64,000 nucleotides of DNA from Ricordea florida (lineage: Eukaryota > Cnidaria > Anthozoa > Corallimorpharia > Ricordeidae). This document shows, piece by piece, positions 41,295-51,870 of this stretch. The stretch is from contig OX453286.1 of the NCBI GenBank assembly GCA_949710005.1, positions 12,932,242-12,996,241 on the forward strand. Direction: 5' to 3'. The position numbers were made by a program, and so were the translations under genes. A model generated the notes under the pieces. It was not told the origin of the DNA, did no database searches, and was given only the letters and a program-made list of their open reading frames with translations. Within the stretch, counting starts at the first letter, position 1; every line of letters begins with the position of its first letter.

Positions 41295-42725
41295 AACTTA
41301 AGCTGTTAATTCATTCATAATACTCTGTGGAGACGAGAGTTGTTTACGCAGGCTAAAATCTTTCAGTTGATTCTCGGAAGAACAAATTAATATTGACCGA
41401 ATTAAAAGGGTTTGTAGATTTGACGAATTTTCGTAAAACGTAGCCGAAAATATTTCAAGGGTGATGAAATGGTGTCAGGAACGTTTTATAAACGTCTGCC
41501 TTATTTTTAGCCGCTAGATGTTTGGACGCGGATATCTGCACAAACAGTTAACCAGAAAACTAAAAAGCCAGCGAATACAGCCGCCTCTCATATTTCAAAT
41601 CGGTCGGGAGCGATAGCTAGCGATAACAACGGCCGCATTCAATTCTTTCCCATAAAAGGTCGCTTAGATAAGATTTCTATCGAAGCCTTAATTTCTACCG
41701 ATGTTTCGCTATGCATAGTAGCTAACCACGGTTTACGTTTTATTGAAACCAGCGCACGTAAGAACTTTCCCCATAGGGTACCCGCGGAGTAGTCTTTAAA
41801 GGACATTCAAAATTATAATAGGAAAACTTGAGCTAATCAACTGTCAGTAGTGTCAGGCCTACATAGTTAAGAATGGTTTCATTCCAGGTTTGTTTTGACC
41901 CGTGTTAGCTCCTTGAAACTCCTCAGTAAAATAAGCTACATTGCTTTAAGTGTTTTCAGTCATTATTTAACCACAGGAAACTAAACAAACAAAACAATCT
42001 TTATTCCTCCTAAGATAAAAGACATATCTTAAGTCACATTTACAAATGTAGGTCTAAAAACATTTATGAAAAAATTTAATATTTTAATATTAGCGGGGCT
42101 CCCGCGCGCGAAGCGCGCGCGGAGCAGAGCCCCATACTCATGGAATATGGTCAACCTCTTTTCGTTTGGTTGTCACGTGACTGACCGAGCGTACGTACGC
42201 GTCTACAGATTGTACGGGTAGGGTAGGGGAGACTATCAAAAGGAAGGGAGGGGTATCTCAGGCTTGTCTTGGCAAATCCATATCTTTTATATTGGACATT
42301 CACAATATGGTCAATTGACAGCTGTCAAAACGGGATAGCCACTGACCAGCATCACATGACCAAATTGTGGGCTCATGTGTCAACTCATCGAGGTGACGAG
42401 ATTTATTTGGAAGCTGTTCTGGTAGCCCGCATATTTTTGGCGGGAAATTGCGTTGACGACTGAAAAAGAAATTTTTAGTTCATTGTCTTTTTGAGACACA
42501 ATATTACTACTCTACACCGGTTAAAGTTTTACTAAAGGATAAACGAAACAATTTCTATTGCTATGTCAACAAACAATAGCAGAGAAAATATAATTTGCAG
42601 AACACAGGGTTCAGGTGAAGAGCAACGGGAAAGAGAGCAAGAATTAACTGAGGAAGAATGAGCGAAGTACTGTAGATCGCCAAAGAAGGCGCGCTCGGGA
42701 AAGAGAAAGGAGACGAAATCATAGC
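41295..42725. other. Non-coding stretch containing one GC-rich hairpin
   Basis: No supported gene. A perfect GC-rich hairpin lies at 42095-42133: CCGCGCGCG and CGCGCGCGG around AAG, with an outer GGGGCT/AGCCCC stem. It resembles the edge of a dispersed element. From about 42560 the sequence becomes rich in arginine/glutamate codons leading into the minisatellite. Confidence 0.5.
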
Positions 42726-43124
42726 GAAGAACGCCGACAAGCAGAAAGAGTCCGGGCTCGAGAAAATAGACAAAATGTTAACGAAGAACGCCGAGAAGCG
42801 GAAAGATTCCGTGCTGTGGAAAACAGACAAAATTGTAGCGAAGAATGCCGAGAAGCGGAAAGACTTCGTGCTGTGGAAAACAGACAAAATTTTAGCGAAG
42901 AAAGCCGAGAAGCGGGAAGACTCCGTGCTGTGGAAAACAGACAAAATTTTAGCGAAGAATGCCGAGAAGCGGAAAGACTCCGTGCTGTGGAAAACAGACA
43001 AAATTGTAGCGAAGAAAGCCGAGAAGCGGAAAGACTCCGTGCTGTGGAAAACAGACAAAATTGTAGCGAAGAAAGCCGAGAAGTGGAAAGACTCCGTGCT
43101 ATGGACCACAAATTTGCATAAGTT
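42726..43124 (+). repeat. 57-bp coding minisatellite (7 units)
   Basis: Units start at 42726, 42783, 42840, 42897, 42954, 43011 and 43068; the last is incomplete. 57 bp is 19 codons, so each frame stays in phase and is long on both strands. The plausible product reads as charged REAERLRAVENRQN-type repeats, like the arginine/glutamate-rich arrays at the N-terminus of some transposon proteins. Whether it is translated is unknown. Confidence 0.85.
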
Positions 43125-43201
43125 TTGTCTGCATACTATTTGCTCACTGATGCGTGACTCAGCACTCGCACTTTCCACTTTTTACTTGACTTGGAAAACC
43201 G

Positions 43202-43206
43202 ACTTC
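43202..43206. repeat. Target site duplication of element B, left (ACTTC)
   Basis: ACTTC precedes the 5'-AGTAG terminus and recurs at 58760-58764 after CTACT. Confidence 0.9.
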
Positions 43207-43631
43207 AGTAGTTGTATTTATGGGGGGTCCAGCACAAAATTTAATAAAAAAAAATTACAAGAAAAATGCAAATGTTTCATAAAAAATAAAATTGTTTTTT
43301 TTTAATTGCTATTTAAAAACAAAAAAAAAAAAAGTAATAATATTGTAAAATGGAACAACAGTTAAATAGATTAAGTGCCGAACAATTAAAAAAATTAGTT
43401 TACTGGTATAACCCTCCAAGAAAGTCATATTATAATACTAAAGCGAAACGTATTGAATTTTTGATTAATATTCCTGAAATAGTTAATAATGTTCAAGAAA
43501 TCATCGATAATATTCGAGAAATTAGTGTGTCATTACATGCTGACCCACATAGACCCGATCAGAATACTCCTCTTCCAATTCCGTTTACCCCTCAACCAAA
43601 TTTACCAACTCCACCGCCAGACGTATCTCCA
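43207..43631 (+). repeat. Element B terminal inverted repeat, left
   Basis: Pairs with 58335-58759. The only mismatch seen is at 43622 (partner 58344). It begins AGTAGTTGTATTTATGGGG, has several A/T homopolymer runs, and includes the start codon at 43350 plus about 94 codons. Confidence 0.93.
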
Positions 43632-46600
43632 GGTTTACCAAATGGATTTAACCCAGAAACACCCCCACCAGGTTCACCACGCCGATTTAGACCAGGAACT
43701 CCTCCGGGTTCTCCATCCCTAATTCCAAAAATTAAACCTCCCCGTCCTCCACCTCCTAAACTTAAACTAACACCTCCTCCCCGTCCTCCACCTCCTAAAC
43801 TTAAACTAACACCTCCTCCCCGTCCTCCACCACCAAGAAGAAATATTGTATCTAGTTTTATGAATGAGGCTAAGAGTTTGGTGAAAAAAATTAAGGAAAC
43901 AAAAACAAAAGATAAAACTTTTAATTGGATAAAAAATCAAATATCAAAAGTGGTTGATAAAGTTAAATCTAAAGGGGATGATCTTAAAAATCTTTTGAAT
44001 AATAACACACAGCCAGAAAGACCAATCCCAACTCCTAGAAAAAAGAAAAATGAAACACAACCAGAAAGACCAATCCCAACTCCTAGAAAAAAGAAAAATG
44101 AAACACAATCTATCCCTCAAACCTCAACATCTACTGCAGAAGATGAGCCAACTAATCAAGAACATGTTGAAGATTTTACCCCAATAGAACAAGAAACAGC
44201 GTTTGATAAATATCTGAAAACATATAGAATACATGGAAAGAAAGGATATGATGAAAAGACATTTATCAGAAAAATCAAACAAAAAGTTATTGATTTAATT
44301 AATAAACAAAAGAAGCCTCTAAAGTTGAAATTTACATTTGTCTGTAAATTTAAAAGGTGGATAAAAGATATTGATGAAGAAGAAAAAGAAGAAATAGCAA
44401 TACCAGCATTTCATAGCAAAAAACCAGAGGTTGTAACAGTGTCAACAGATTTATCCAGCTTATTCGACACGATGATTGACTATATACTTGAACTTTTTGC
44501 AAATTTTATAGGAAATGGTAGTGATTGGGAATTTGATAGTGTGTTATACTTTGATATAAAAATTGATCCGTTTGAACCAATTTCAGGAAGCAGTTATATC
44601 CCACTACCAGAAAAATTAGCAAACAAAGGCTCGATTATAAACCTCAGGAATGAGAATGATAATGAATGTTTTAAGTGGTCAGTAACTGAAGCAGTACATC
44701 CAAGAGAGAAAAATCCGCAAAGAGTAAATAGAGAATTGATAGAAAACTCTAAAATTTTTAACTGGAAAGGAATAGAATTTCCTACCAGATGGGTAGATAT
44801 TGATAAGTTTGAGAAACAAAACCTATACTACAGGATTAATGTTTATGGGTATGATAATGATAATGAGGAAGTATATCCTCTAAGAATAAGTGATAAAGAA
44901 AGAGGGCTTTTAATAAACTTACTTCTAATATCAAACGGTGAAACAGATCACTATTGTTGGATAAAGAATCTTTGCAGGTTGACAGTTTCACAAGTTACTA
45001 AACATAAAGAAAAGATTTACCTCTGTCCTAGATGTCTTTATCACACACATAAAGAGGAAACATTGCAAAAGCATCTAGAATATTGTAAAGAACATGAAGC
45101 TGTTAGGAGTGAAATGCCAAAGGATAAACATGGAAAACCTATATTTCTTAAATTTATTAATTTTTACAAAAAAATGCGAGTACCATTTGTTGTATTTGAT
45201 GACTTTGAGTGTTATGGAGAACCAATAGATACTTGTTCACCAAACAAAAGTAAAAGTTTTACAAAAAAATATGCAAAGCATAAACCGTCCGGTTACTGTT
45301 ACATAATAAAGTTTTTTGATGAAAATTATGAATCTGTTATTAGACGGTATACAGCTAAATCTCCAGACGAAGATGTTGGGAAAAGATATATGATCGAATT
45401 AGAAAAGGATATTAGAGAAATTTGTGAAAAAATTAAGCCTAACAAGAAAATGAATTGGATGACACAAAGAGAAAAATATGAACATAAAAAAGCTAAATAT
45501 TGTCATATATGTGAAGAAGAATTATTAGAAAAAGATAAGGTAAAAGATCACTGTCATTATACAGGAAAGTATAGAGGAGCTGCACATAGTGCGTGTAATT
45601 TAAATTTCAAAAATAAAAAATTCATACCAGTCATTTTTCACAATCTATCAGGATATGACTCACATCTTTTTATTAAGAATATTGGCATAACAAAAGGTAA
45701 AGTAGACTGTATACCTAATAATGAGGAAAAATATATTTCTTTTACAAAACAGATTGTGCTTGGTAAATATATAGATAAAAAAGGCGAGGAAAAAGAAGAT
45801 AAGTTGGATATTAGATTCATCGATTCATTTAAATTTATGCCAACAAGTCTTGCCAATTTAGTCGCTAATCTTACAAAATGCGGAAAATGTGGAGCATGCA
45901 AACCAGGAGATTGTATTAAAAGATACATAAAAGATGGAAAAGTTATTCAGTATAAGGGTATTGGCAGCTGTGGAAAATGTAAGAATTGTCAGTTAGTTGG
46001 GAGTAGTTGTCTTTCTCCAAGAGATGATAAATTAAAAGAAACGAAAAAAGTATTTGGAGATAAGACATATTTAATGTTGATGAAAGGAGTATTTTTTTAC
46101 GACCATTTTGACAACCTTGATAAACTTAATGATACTCAACTTCCGCCAATAGAAGCATTTTACTCAAAACTAAACGGCAAACATATATCACAAGATGATT
46201 ATGAACATGCTCAAAATGTTTGTAAAGCTTTTAATATAAAAACAATGAGGGAATACCATGATCTATATCTTTTGTCAGACACACTATTTTTAATGGATGT
46301 ATTCGAGAATTTTAGGGATACTTGTATGGAGAATTATGGTTTAGATCCTGCTCACTATTATACATTACCCGGATTAGCTTGGGACACCGCATTAAAGTTA
46401 ACAAAAGCGAATTTAGAGTTATTAACTGATAATAATATGTTACTTATGTTTGAGAAAGGTGTTAGAGGAGGTGTATCACAAATATCAAAAAGATATGCTA
46501 AAGCTAATAATCTATATATGGAAGAATACGATTCAAACCTACCAACAACATATATTAATTATCTTGATGCAAATAACTTATACGGGAAAGGAATGAGTGA

Positions 46601-47777
46601 ACTACTACCCACTCACGGTTTTGAATGGATGTCTGAGGAAGAATATGAAAACTGGAGAGATATCCCGTGTGTAGTTGAGGTTGATCTAGAATATCCAGAA
46701 CATCTTCATGATTTACATAATGATTATCCTCTAGCTCCAGACAAACTTACTGTTAACAAGGTGGAAAAATTAATCCCAAACTTAAACAACAAGGAAAAGT
46801 ATGTTGTTCACCGTGAAACTTTGAAACTTTATGAAAGTTTAGGATTAAAAATAACAAAGATTCATAAGGGTATTAAATTCAAAGAGTCTGCATGGTTAAA
46901 ACCTTACATTGATTTTAATACCAATCTAAGAGCTAAAGCAAATAATGATTTTGAAAAGGACTTTTTCAAGTTAATGAATAACTCTGTATTTGGTAAAACA
47001 ATGGAAAATATCAGAAATAGAGTTGATATTAAATTAGTTACAAATAAAAAAGAAGCTAGAAAACTAATAAAACAACCTAATTATCAACATCGTACTATCT
47101 TTTCTAAAAATCTAGCAGCTATTCATATGAAAAGAAAAAAGATAAAATTTAATAAGCCTGTTTACTTGGGTATGTGTATTCTGGATTTAAGTAAAAAAGT
47201 AATGTATGATTTTCATTATAATTATATTAAAAAGAAATATGGAGATAAGGCTAAATTACTTATGACTGACACTGATTCACTTGTATATGAGGTAGAAACT
47301 CCAGATTTCTACAAAGATATAAGTCCTGATGTTAGAGAAAAGTTTGACACTAGTAATTATCCTAAAGATCATCCTTCAGGAATCGAGACCGGTGTAAACA
47401 AAAAAGTAATAGGAATGTTCAAAGATGAAATGGGTGGAATTATGATAAAAGAATTTATAGGTCTAAGATCTAAGTTATACTCCGTATTGACTGATAAAAA
47501 TGAAGAGATAAATAAGTGTAAAGGAATTAAGAAATCAGTTGTAAAAAATACAATAACTCATAATGATTATAAGGATTGTCTATTCACCGGAATATCTCAA
47601 GTGAGGGAGATGAATGTATTTAGAAGTCGCTTACATGATGTTTATACTGAAACTGTTAATAAAATTGCATTATCTGCTGATGATGATAAGAGAATAATTT
47701 GCAAAGATAGAATAAATACTTGGGCTATTGGACATTATCGCACTAAAACAGAATCAGGAGGAAGTTCAGTATCATAG
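43350..47777 (+). CDS. polB: Family B DNA polymerase with fused N-terminal region (1475 aa)
   Basis: Residues 1-94 are encoded by the TIR and include a SAP-like helical segment. About 70-170 is proline-rich with PPRPPPPKLKLTP repeats. About 175-230 is a basic conserved region. A 16-aa tandem duplication (core PERPIPTPRKKKN) follows. The polymerase proper starts near 290. Exonuclease motifs: DDFEC (about 617), HNLSGYDSH (about 765) and YHDLYLLSD (about 970). The Endonuclease VII-like insertion (CHICEEEL, DHCHYTGKYRGAAH) is at about 717-750. Motif A DANNLYG (about 1075), motif B KLMNNSVFGKTMEN (about 1210) and motif C TDTDS (about 1307) are present. The frame is open throughout. It overlaps the convergent integrase by 43 bp. 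The ATG at 43350 lies in the TIR at the same distance (143 bp) from the end as the start of the zinc gene at the other end. Confidence 0.95.
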   Translation: MEQQLNRLSAEQLKKLVYWYNPPRKSYYNTKAKRIEFLINIPEIVNNVQEIIDNIREISVSLHADPHRPDQNTPLPIPFTPQPNLPTPPPDVSPGLPNGFNPETPPPGSPRRFRPGTPPGSPSLIPKIKPPRPPPPKLKLTPPPRPPPPKLKLTPPPRPPPPRRNIVSSFMNEAKSLVKKIKETKTKDKTFNWIKNQISKVVDKVKSKGDDLKNLLNNNTQPERPIPTPRKKKNETQPERPIPTPRKKKNETQSIPQTSTSTAEDEPTNQEHVEDFTPIEQETAFDKYLKTYRIHGKKGYDEKTFIRKIKQKVIDLINKQKKPLKLKFTFVCKFKRWIKDIDEEEKEEIAIPAFHSKKPEVVTVSTDLSSLFDTMIDYILELFANFIGNGSDWEFDSVLYFDIKIDPFEPISGSSYIPLPEKLANKGSIINLRNENDNECFKWSVTEAVHPREKNPQRVNRELIENSKIFNWKGIEFPTRWVDIDKFEKQNLYYRINVYGYDNDNEEVYPLRISDKERGLLINLLLISNGETDHYCWIKNLCRLTVSQVTKHKEKIYLCPRCLYHTHKEETLQKHLEYCKEHEAVRSEMPKDKHGKPIFLKFINFYKKMRVPFVVFDDFECYGEPIDTCSPNKSKSFTKKYAKHKPSGYCYIIKFFDENYESVIRRYTAKSPDEDVGKRYMIELEKDIREICEKIKPNKKMNWMTQREKYEHKKAKYCHICEEELLEKDKVKDHCHYTGKYRGAAHSACNLNFKNKKFIPVIFHNLSGYDSHLFIKNIGITKGKVDCIPNNEEKYISFTKQIVLGKYIDKKGEEKEDKLDIRFIDSFKFMPTSLANLVANLTKCGKCGACKPGDCIKRYIKDGKVIQYKGIGSCGKCKNCQLVGSSCLSPRDDKLKETKKVFGDKTYLMLMKGVFFYDHFDNLDKLNDTQLPPIEAFYSKLNGKHISQDDYEHAQNVCKAFNIKTMREYHDLYLLSDTLFLMDVFENFRDTCMENYGLDPAHYYTLPGLAWDTALKLTKANLELLTDNNMLLMFEKGVRGGVSQISKRYAKANNLYMEEYDSNLPTTYINYLDANNLYGKGMSELLPTHGFEWMSEEEYENWRDIPCVVEVDLEYPEHLHDLHNDYPLAPDKLTVNKVEKLIPNLNNKEKYVVHRETLKLYESLGLKITKIHKGIKFKESAWLKPYIDFNTNLRAKANNDFEKDFFKLMNNSVFGKTMENIRNRVDIKLVTNKKEARKLIKQPNYQHRTIFSKNLAAIHMKRKKIKFNKPVYLGMCILDLSKKVMYDFHYNYIKKKYGDKAKLLMTDTDSLVYEVETPDFYKDISPDVREKFDTSNYPKDHPSGIETGVNKKVIGMFKDEMGGIMIKEFIGLRSKLYSVLTDKNEEINKCKGIKKSVVKNTITHNDYKDCLFTGISQVREMNVFRSRLHDVYTETVNKIALSADDDKRIICKDRINTWAIGHYRTKTESGGSSVS

Positions 47778-48799
47778 GGTATAACTTGTAATTCCTCTCT
47801 CACAAACCCCCGTCTTGGACCATCCACTAAATCGGCAGAGCCGGACCCACCCTCTGGGCGAATATAATATAAAACTGGTTGATTAGGTGAAATCACACTT
47901 TTAGAAATATCATAAACTTTGATACTCCAAATAGGATCTGTAGCTCGTCTTTTTTCACCACCTTCAAGCTCTCCAGGAGATAATAAATATCTAACTTTAA
48001 CAGTAGGAGGTAATCTAACCTCATCAGGACCAACAACCCGCCGGTATCTTTTAGTTTCAAGTTCCACTTCTTTCATTTTTATAGCTTTATCAGGTTCTTT
48101 ACCAATTATTCTTGTTGGCGTATTATTCAAAGTTTTTATAATATCTGGTAATCGTTTCACCCATACTCTGGACCTTTCAGTTCCAACCATTTCTTGTGCA
48201 TATTGATGACTAAATAATCGTTCACCTAATATTTTGTTTGCACTTTCAACAAACGCCTGAGCTCTATGATTTCCAGCTTCACTTCTCTGTATTTTCACAT
48301 TATGGTAATTCATAAGTTTTGTAACATCACCCATAAATTCTTTTCCGGGATCAACCATTAATGTTTTAGGATATTTTAACTTTCTAGAATATATTTTTGT
48401 AAAAGCATTTGAAATTTCTCGACTTTCTTTTGAGGTTAATGGTTCTGCATCTTTGTATCTTGAGGCAACATCAACCACAACTAATGCGTATTTATATGTT
48501 TTTCTTCCAACTCTATCATGCGGTAAAAATAATAAATCTGCTTGATGAATCTGATTAGGTTTATCTACAGACCAGTGCGGTCTGGGTATATATTTGGGAG
48601 GAGGAAGATAGATTTGCCATATTGCCTGTTTCTCTAACCATTGTTTTGCTACATTTTCATTTACTTTCGCCTTTTCAGCTAATTTATGAATTGCAGAATA
48701 TCCTTTCCAATAACCCTCAGTTGAATAATATATACGCTCGAAGAGCGAGCCCAGCTCAGCCGATATCCGACTTAAATTTTTTGATAAGGTAGAACTCAT
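47735..48799 (-). CDS. Retrovirus-type DDE integrase (354 aa)
   Basis: Same domains as the element A integrase: helical N-terminus, catalytic D88, D150 and E185, and a beta-rich C-terminal region. Two differences come from GC-rich extra sequence: the N-terminus (RISAELGSLFE) and a short glycine/serine loop (PEGGSGSADL) in the C-terminal part. The frame stays open in both places. The gene is divergent from the capsid gene and convergent with PolB. It was probably active at integration, given the clean 5-bp duplication. Confidence 0.93.
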   Translation of the reverse strand: MSSTLSKNLSRISAELGSLFERIYYSTEGYWKGYSAIHKLAEKAKVNENVAKQWLEKQAIWQIYLPPPKYIPRPHWSVDKPNQIHQADLLFLPHDRVGRKTYKYALVVVDVASRYKDAEPLTSKESREISNAFTKIYSRKLKYPKTLMVDPGKEFMGDVTKLMNYHNVKIQRSEAGNHRAQAFVESANKILGERLFSHQYAQEMVGTERSRVWVKRLPDIIKTLNNTPTRIIGKEPDKAIKMKEVELETKRYRRVVGPDEVRLPPTVKVRYLLSPGELEGGEKRRATDPIWSIKVYDISKSVISPNQPVLYYIRPEGGSGSADLVDGPRRGFVREELQVIPYDTELPPDSVLVR

Positions 48800-48806
48800 T
48801 TAAAGA
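48799..48806 (+). promoter_or_regulatory. TTTAAAGA octamer before the capsid gene
   Basis: 27 nt before the capsid ATG at 48834. Its first base is the first base of the integrase start codon on the other strand. Confidence 0.7.
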
Positions 48807-48833
48807 TTAACCAAAGTATCTTATAAATCAAAT

Positions 48834-50078
48834 ATGACGTCTGAAAAAATTAATCCAAATAGAATTCCACGAGAACCATTTGGTTTGAAAGCAGAATCAA
48901 CAATGAATCGAATTACTCTCAATCCATCCTCAGCTAGCCCCGGAGAAACATTATATATAAATATTCCAAAACTTTCTGAGAATTTAGTGATTGTACCAGG
49001 AAGTGTATCTCTACTATTTGATTTAGATGTAGATGGGCATGCTAATAATACACTTGTGAATAATGTAGGTAGTAATCTTGTATCTAGACTTAGAGTTCTT
49101 TTTGGGGGTGAAACATTACAGGATACTCAAAGATATGATCTTTTTCAAACCTATCACGACTTATTCTTAACAGATGAAGAACGAGAAGATAGATTAAAAC
49201 AAGGTATTTCTTCTGTAAATATGAGAAAACTTAGAACAAAAGCAGGTGATGGGAAAACACAAGATACAAAGGAAGTGGATCTTTCAAAAGTACATAACAC
49301 CAAGTATCGTATACCACTAAACCACCCTATTCTAAACGATCATGGGGTTTTCTATCCAAAGGCACTAGATAATCATCTAATCTTTGAGATTACACTTGCT
49401 CCAGTTAATGATATTGTTGTTTATTCTGACACTACTAAGACTCCAACATATTCAATCAAAAACCTTGAGTTAGAATATTCTTCTATTTCAAGTGAATACT
49501 TGGCTCGCGAGGCACAAGCAGCTTATCAGGTTGGTAAAGGATTCTTTTATGAAAATGTCACTCTACACAAAACTTTTACCTTTTCCATAGGCGGTGATGG
49601 TGTTATAAATCAGCATATTAATCTACCTAGAAGATCAATGACAGGGATATTATGTTTGTTTACATTACCAATCGCAGCAGGAGCACGTAACTCTGAGAAT
49701 TTTTACAATCCAGGTATAACCTCAATTAATATAGATGTTGATGGCGTACCAAATCGTTTATACTCTAAGGGGATGATACCATCAGACCTCTGGGAGTCAG
49801 TAAAGAAACGTTTTGGGAGAGAGATTGGTTCCTCCCGTTGGTCGGTAAAGGAAAAGGATTTTTATGCTGATAAGTTTGCTCTTTGGGTTGATATGAGAAC
49901 TCACCCTGATAATGGTATTCATGGCGGTGGCCTAGCATTAAACAATACACAAGATGGAGTAAAACTAGAAATTAAAAGAAAACAAAGTGGATCTGGTACT
50001 ATAACCTGTCATATGTTTGTTGTGGCTGATGCAATGATGGAAATAATGAATTCAGGTTTACGATCAATTAAGTACTGA
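48834..50078 (+). CDS. Major capsid protein candidate, double jelly-roll (414 aa)
   Basis: Collinear with the 413-aa protein of element A and strongly conserved along its length (LSENLVIVPGSV, VLFGGETLQDTQRYDLFQTY, MRTHPDNGIHGGG). The most variable parts are around residues 135-150 and 320-335, likely surface loops. Capsid assignment is from family resemblance, size and position before the packaging ATPase. The ATG is fixed by the upstream octamer. Confidence 0.8.
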   Translation: MTSEKINPNRIPREPFGLKAESTMNRITLNPSSASPGETLYINIPKLSENLVIVPGSVSLLFDLDVDGHANNTLVNNVGSNLVSRLRVLFGGETLQDTQRYDLFQTYHDLFLTDEEREDRLKQGISSVNMRKLRTKAGDGKTQDTKEVDLSKVHNTKYRIPLNHPILNDHGVFYPKALDNHLIFEITLAPVNDIVVYSDTTKTPTYSIKNLELEYSSISSEYLAREAQAAYQVGKGFFYENVTLHKTFTFSIGGDGVINQHINLPRRSMTGILCLFTLPIAAGARNSENFYNPGITSINIDVDGVPNRLYSKGMIPSDLWESVKKRFGREIGSSRWSVKEKDFYADKFALWVDMRTHPDNGIHGGGLALNNTQDGVKLEIKRKQSGSGTITCHMFVVADAMMEIMNSGLRSIKY

Positions 50079-50108
50079 CTTAAAAACCTTATGTTATGAT
50101 ACAAAATC

Positions 50109-50747
50109 ATGGAAGAATTACGAGAAAAAATACCATTCCATTGTATTATAACCGGTCCAACAAATTGTGGAAAAACAAAGTACCTCATTAATCAGCTAAG
50201 AGGGCCATTCCTAAAAATTTTTGATTACATTGTTTTAATATGCCCAACTTATTCTAAGAATAAAACTTATCATAATTTTGCTCGAGGAGATAAACGTTTC
50301 TATGTATTATCACCCGACTCAAGTAATATAGATGAGATTAATGAATTGTTAACTGATTGCCAAACTTTATTCTCTGGAACAAATACATTAATAATTTTAG
50401 ATGATTGTGCTGTTTCTAATGATTTGAAGAAACGATCAAACAAGTTTATAGATTTAGCATTCTCTGGAAGACATCACGGATTATCAGTTTGGGTTCTCAC
50501 TCAGCAATTAACATCTATAGCAAAACCATTCCGTGAAAATGTAGCCTGTGTTGTTACTTTCCATAACCCATCGCAAAAAGGTATGAAGATGTTTTTCGAA
50601 GATTATGGTGGTGATTTGGATTATGAATTATGTAAAAAATTTGTGCAATTATTAAAAACTGAAAAATATTCTAGACTTTGTTTATCTTTACGACACCCAT
50701 TTAACTGCTATTTGGAGATCCCTGAAGTTATAAATTTAAAGACCTAA
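50109..50747 (+). CDS. Genome-packaging ATPase, A32/FtsK-HerA type (212 aa)
   Basis: Walker A GPTNCGKT at residues 16-23, Walker B TLIILDD at about 93-99 and LTQQL at about 148-152. Nearly identical to the element A protein except for the last ~8 residues. It starts 30 bp after the capsid stop. The nearest octamer-like sequence is CTTAAAAA at 50079, weak, so read-through from the capsid promoter is possible. Confidence 0.9.
   Translation: MEELREKIPFHCIITGPTNCGKTKYLINQLRGPFLKIFDYIVLICPTYSKNKTYHNFARGDKRFYVLSPDSSNIDEINELLTDCQTLFSGTNTLIILDDCAVSNDLKKRSNKFIDLAFSGRHHGLSVWVLTQQLTSIAKPFRENVACVVTFHNPSQKGMKMFFEDYGGDLDYELCKKFVQLLKTEKYSRLCLSLRHPFNCYLEIPEVINLKT
50735..50742 (+). promoter_or_regulatory. 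TTTAAAGA octamer before the 181-aa gene
   Basis: 26 nt before the ATG at 50769. It lies inside the end of the ATPase coding sequence, so the motif is kept even where it overlaps a gene. Confidence 0.7.
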
Positions 50748-50768
50748 CCTTAGAAAGAAAATTAAAAG

Positions 50769-51314
50769 ATGACAGAAGTTGAAGATTATATTAGTGATGT
50801 AAAAGATGAGGTAAAAGATGAGGTAAAAGATGATAATGAATTTGAAATAAAACAAGAATCACTAGCTATTCTCGCAGCTCTTGGAACCACAAAAGAGTAT
50901 TTAGGTATTGATATGAGTCTAGGTGATATAAAAAAATTATCAGTGAAAGATGTTGATAAATATTATAATCGATACCAGGCAGTATTGGGTAAGAAAATTA
51001 ATGGTGGGTTAGTAGATTCATCTCTTCAATTAATTTCTAAAGTTATTTCTTACATGGTTCCTGTAGATGATATAAAAGCTCTTTGTGATGATTTGAAAAA
51101 TGATGATTTGGTTAATCGTGAACTAACAAACATTGTAGGTCTATTAGCATTGAAAGCAGGAAGATTGGCAGCACTTGCTAGTGGACTATTCCAGGTTGCT
51201 AAGCATGTTAAAATAGGTAAAATTCAAGAAGTTTCAAGAACAATTACAGATAATTCTAACAAAACTGAGCAGATTACTAAGCAAGATGCTGATGGGTATG
51301 ATACTGTCAACTAA
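50769..51314 (+). CDS. Conserved soluble protein of unknown function (181 aa)
   Basis: Homologue of the 171-aa protein of element A. The acidic N-terminus contains a short tandem duplication (VKDE repeated three times). The body with LAILAALGTTKEYLG and VNRELTNIVGLLALKAGRL is nearly unchanged, and the C-terminal ~20 residues differ. No domain recognised. Its fixed place after the ATPase suggests a structural or packaging partner. Confidence 0.8.
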   Translation: MTEVEDYISDVKDEVKDEVKDDNEFEIKQESLAILAALGTTKEYLGIDMSLGDIKKLSVKDVDKYYNRYQAVLGKKINGGLVDSSLQLISKVISYMVPVDDIKALCDDLKNDDLVNRELTNIVGLLALKAGRLAALASGLFQVAKHVKIGKIQEVSRTITDNSNKTEQITKQDADGYDTVN

Positions 51315-51325
51315 GCATTATTTTA

Positions 51326-51333
51326 TTTAAAGA
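51326..51333 (+). promoter_or_regulatory. TTTAAAGA octamer before the 168-aa gene
   Basis: 22 nt before the ATG at 51356; only 7 nt before the in-frame ATG at 51341. This and the match to element A favour the later start. Confidence 0.65.
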
Positions 51334-51355
51334 TTTCTTAATGATATGTAAAATA

Positions 51356-51862
51356 ATGTCTGAAGAAGAAGAAGAAAGAACCGGAGGTGTTGAGCAAATT
51401 ACTAGAGATCCTCCAAAAGAAGAGCAAAAAACTGGAGGTAATGCTTCAAAAAAGAGAAAGAAAGATCCTAAAAAAGTTGCTGCTGGTAAAAAATTAGCTG
51501 AATATAATAAAAAAGCAAAAGAAGCATTAGCTAGAGAGACCCTACGAGCTGAGGAGCAAATGAAACGTGAAGAAAAGACCCTACGGGACGCGAAGCAAAT
51601 GAAACAAAAAGAAGAGACTAATGAAGATGGTGAATCAAAAGCATGGCTTCCAGAGCTATCTTTTACAACCGTTTTATCCATTGTAGGAATAGGGTTTACA
51701 GCATTTGACATGTTTATGAGATATTATAAAAATAGAATAGTAGATTTATCTCAAGTTCCAACTAATGTTCAAAAAATACCACCGGCACAAAGATCTGTAG
51801 GACCAGCTCCGCTGAATATTCCCACCCAACCCTCACAACCACCGAAAATTGGAATGTTATAA
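51356..51862 (+). CDS. Basic, single-pass membrane protein (168 aa)
   Basis: Layout as in the 144-aa protein of element A: acidic head, basic segment (KKRKKDPKKVAAGKKLAE), one hydrophobic helix (SFTTVLSIVGIGFTAFDMFM, about residues 100-120) and a proline-rich tail. It has about 20 additional charged residues before the helix, formed by an imperfect duplication (ACCCTACGRG at 51539 and 51582) richer in GC than its surroundings. An upstream in-frame ATG at 51341 is possible. Confidence 0.75.
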   Translation: MSEEEEERTGGVEQITRDPPKEEQKTGGNASKKRKKDPKKVAAGKKLAEYNKKAKEALARETLRAEEQMKREEKTLRDAKQMKQKEETNEDGESKAWLPELSFTTVLSIVGIGFTAFDMFMRYYKNRIVDLSQVPTNVQKIPPAQRSVGPAPLNIPTQPSQPPKIGML

Positions 51863-51870
51863 GTAAGCGA

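Noticed and set aside
42561-43178. 205-codon and 130-codon minus-strand frames over the minisatellite
   Set aside because: A 57-bp period keeps all phases open; composition favours the plus-strand charged repeat.
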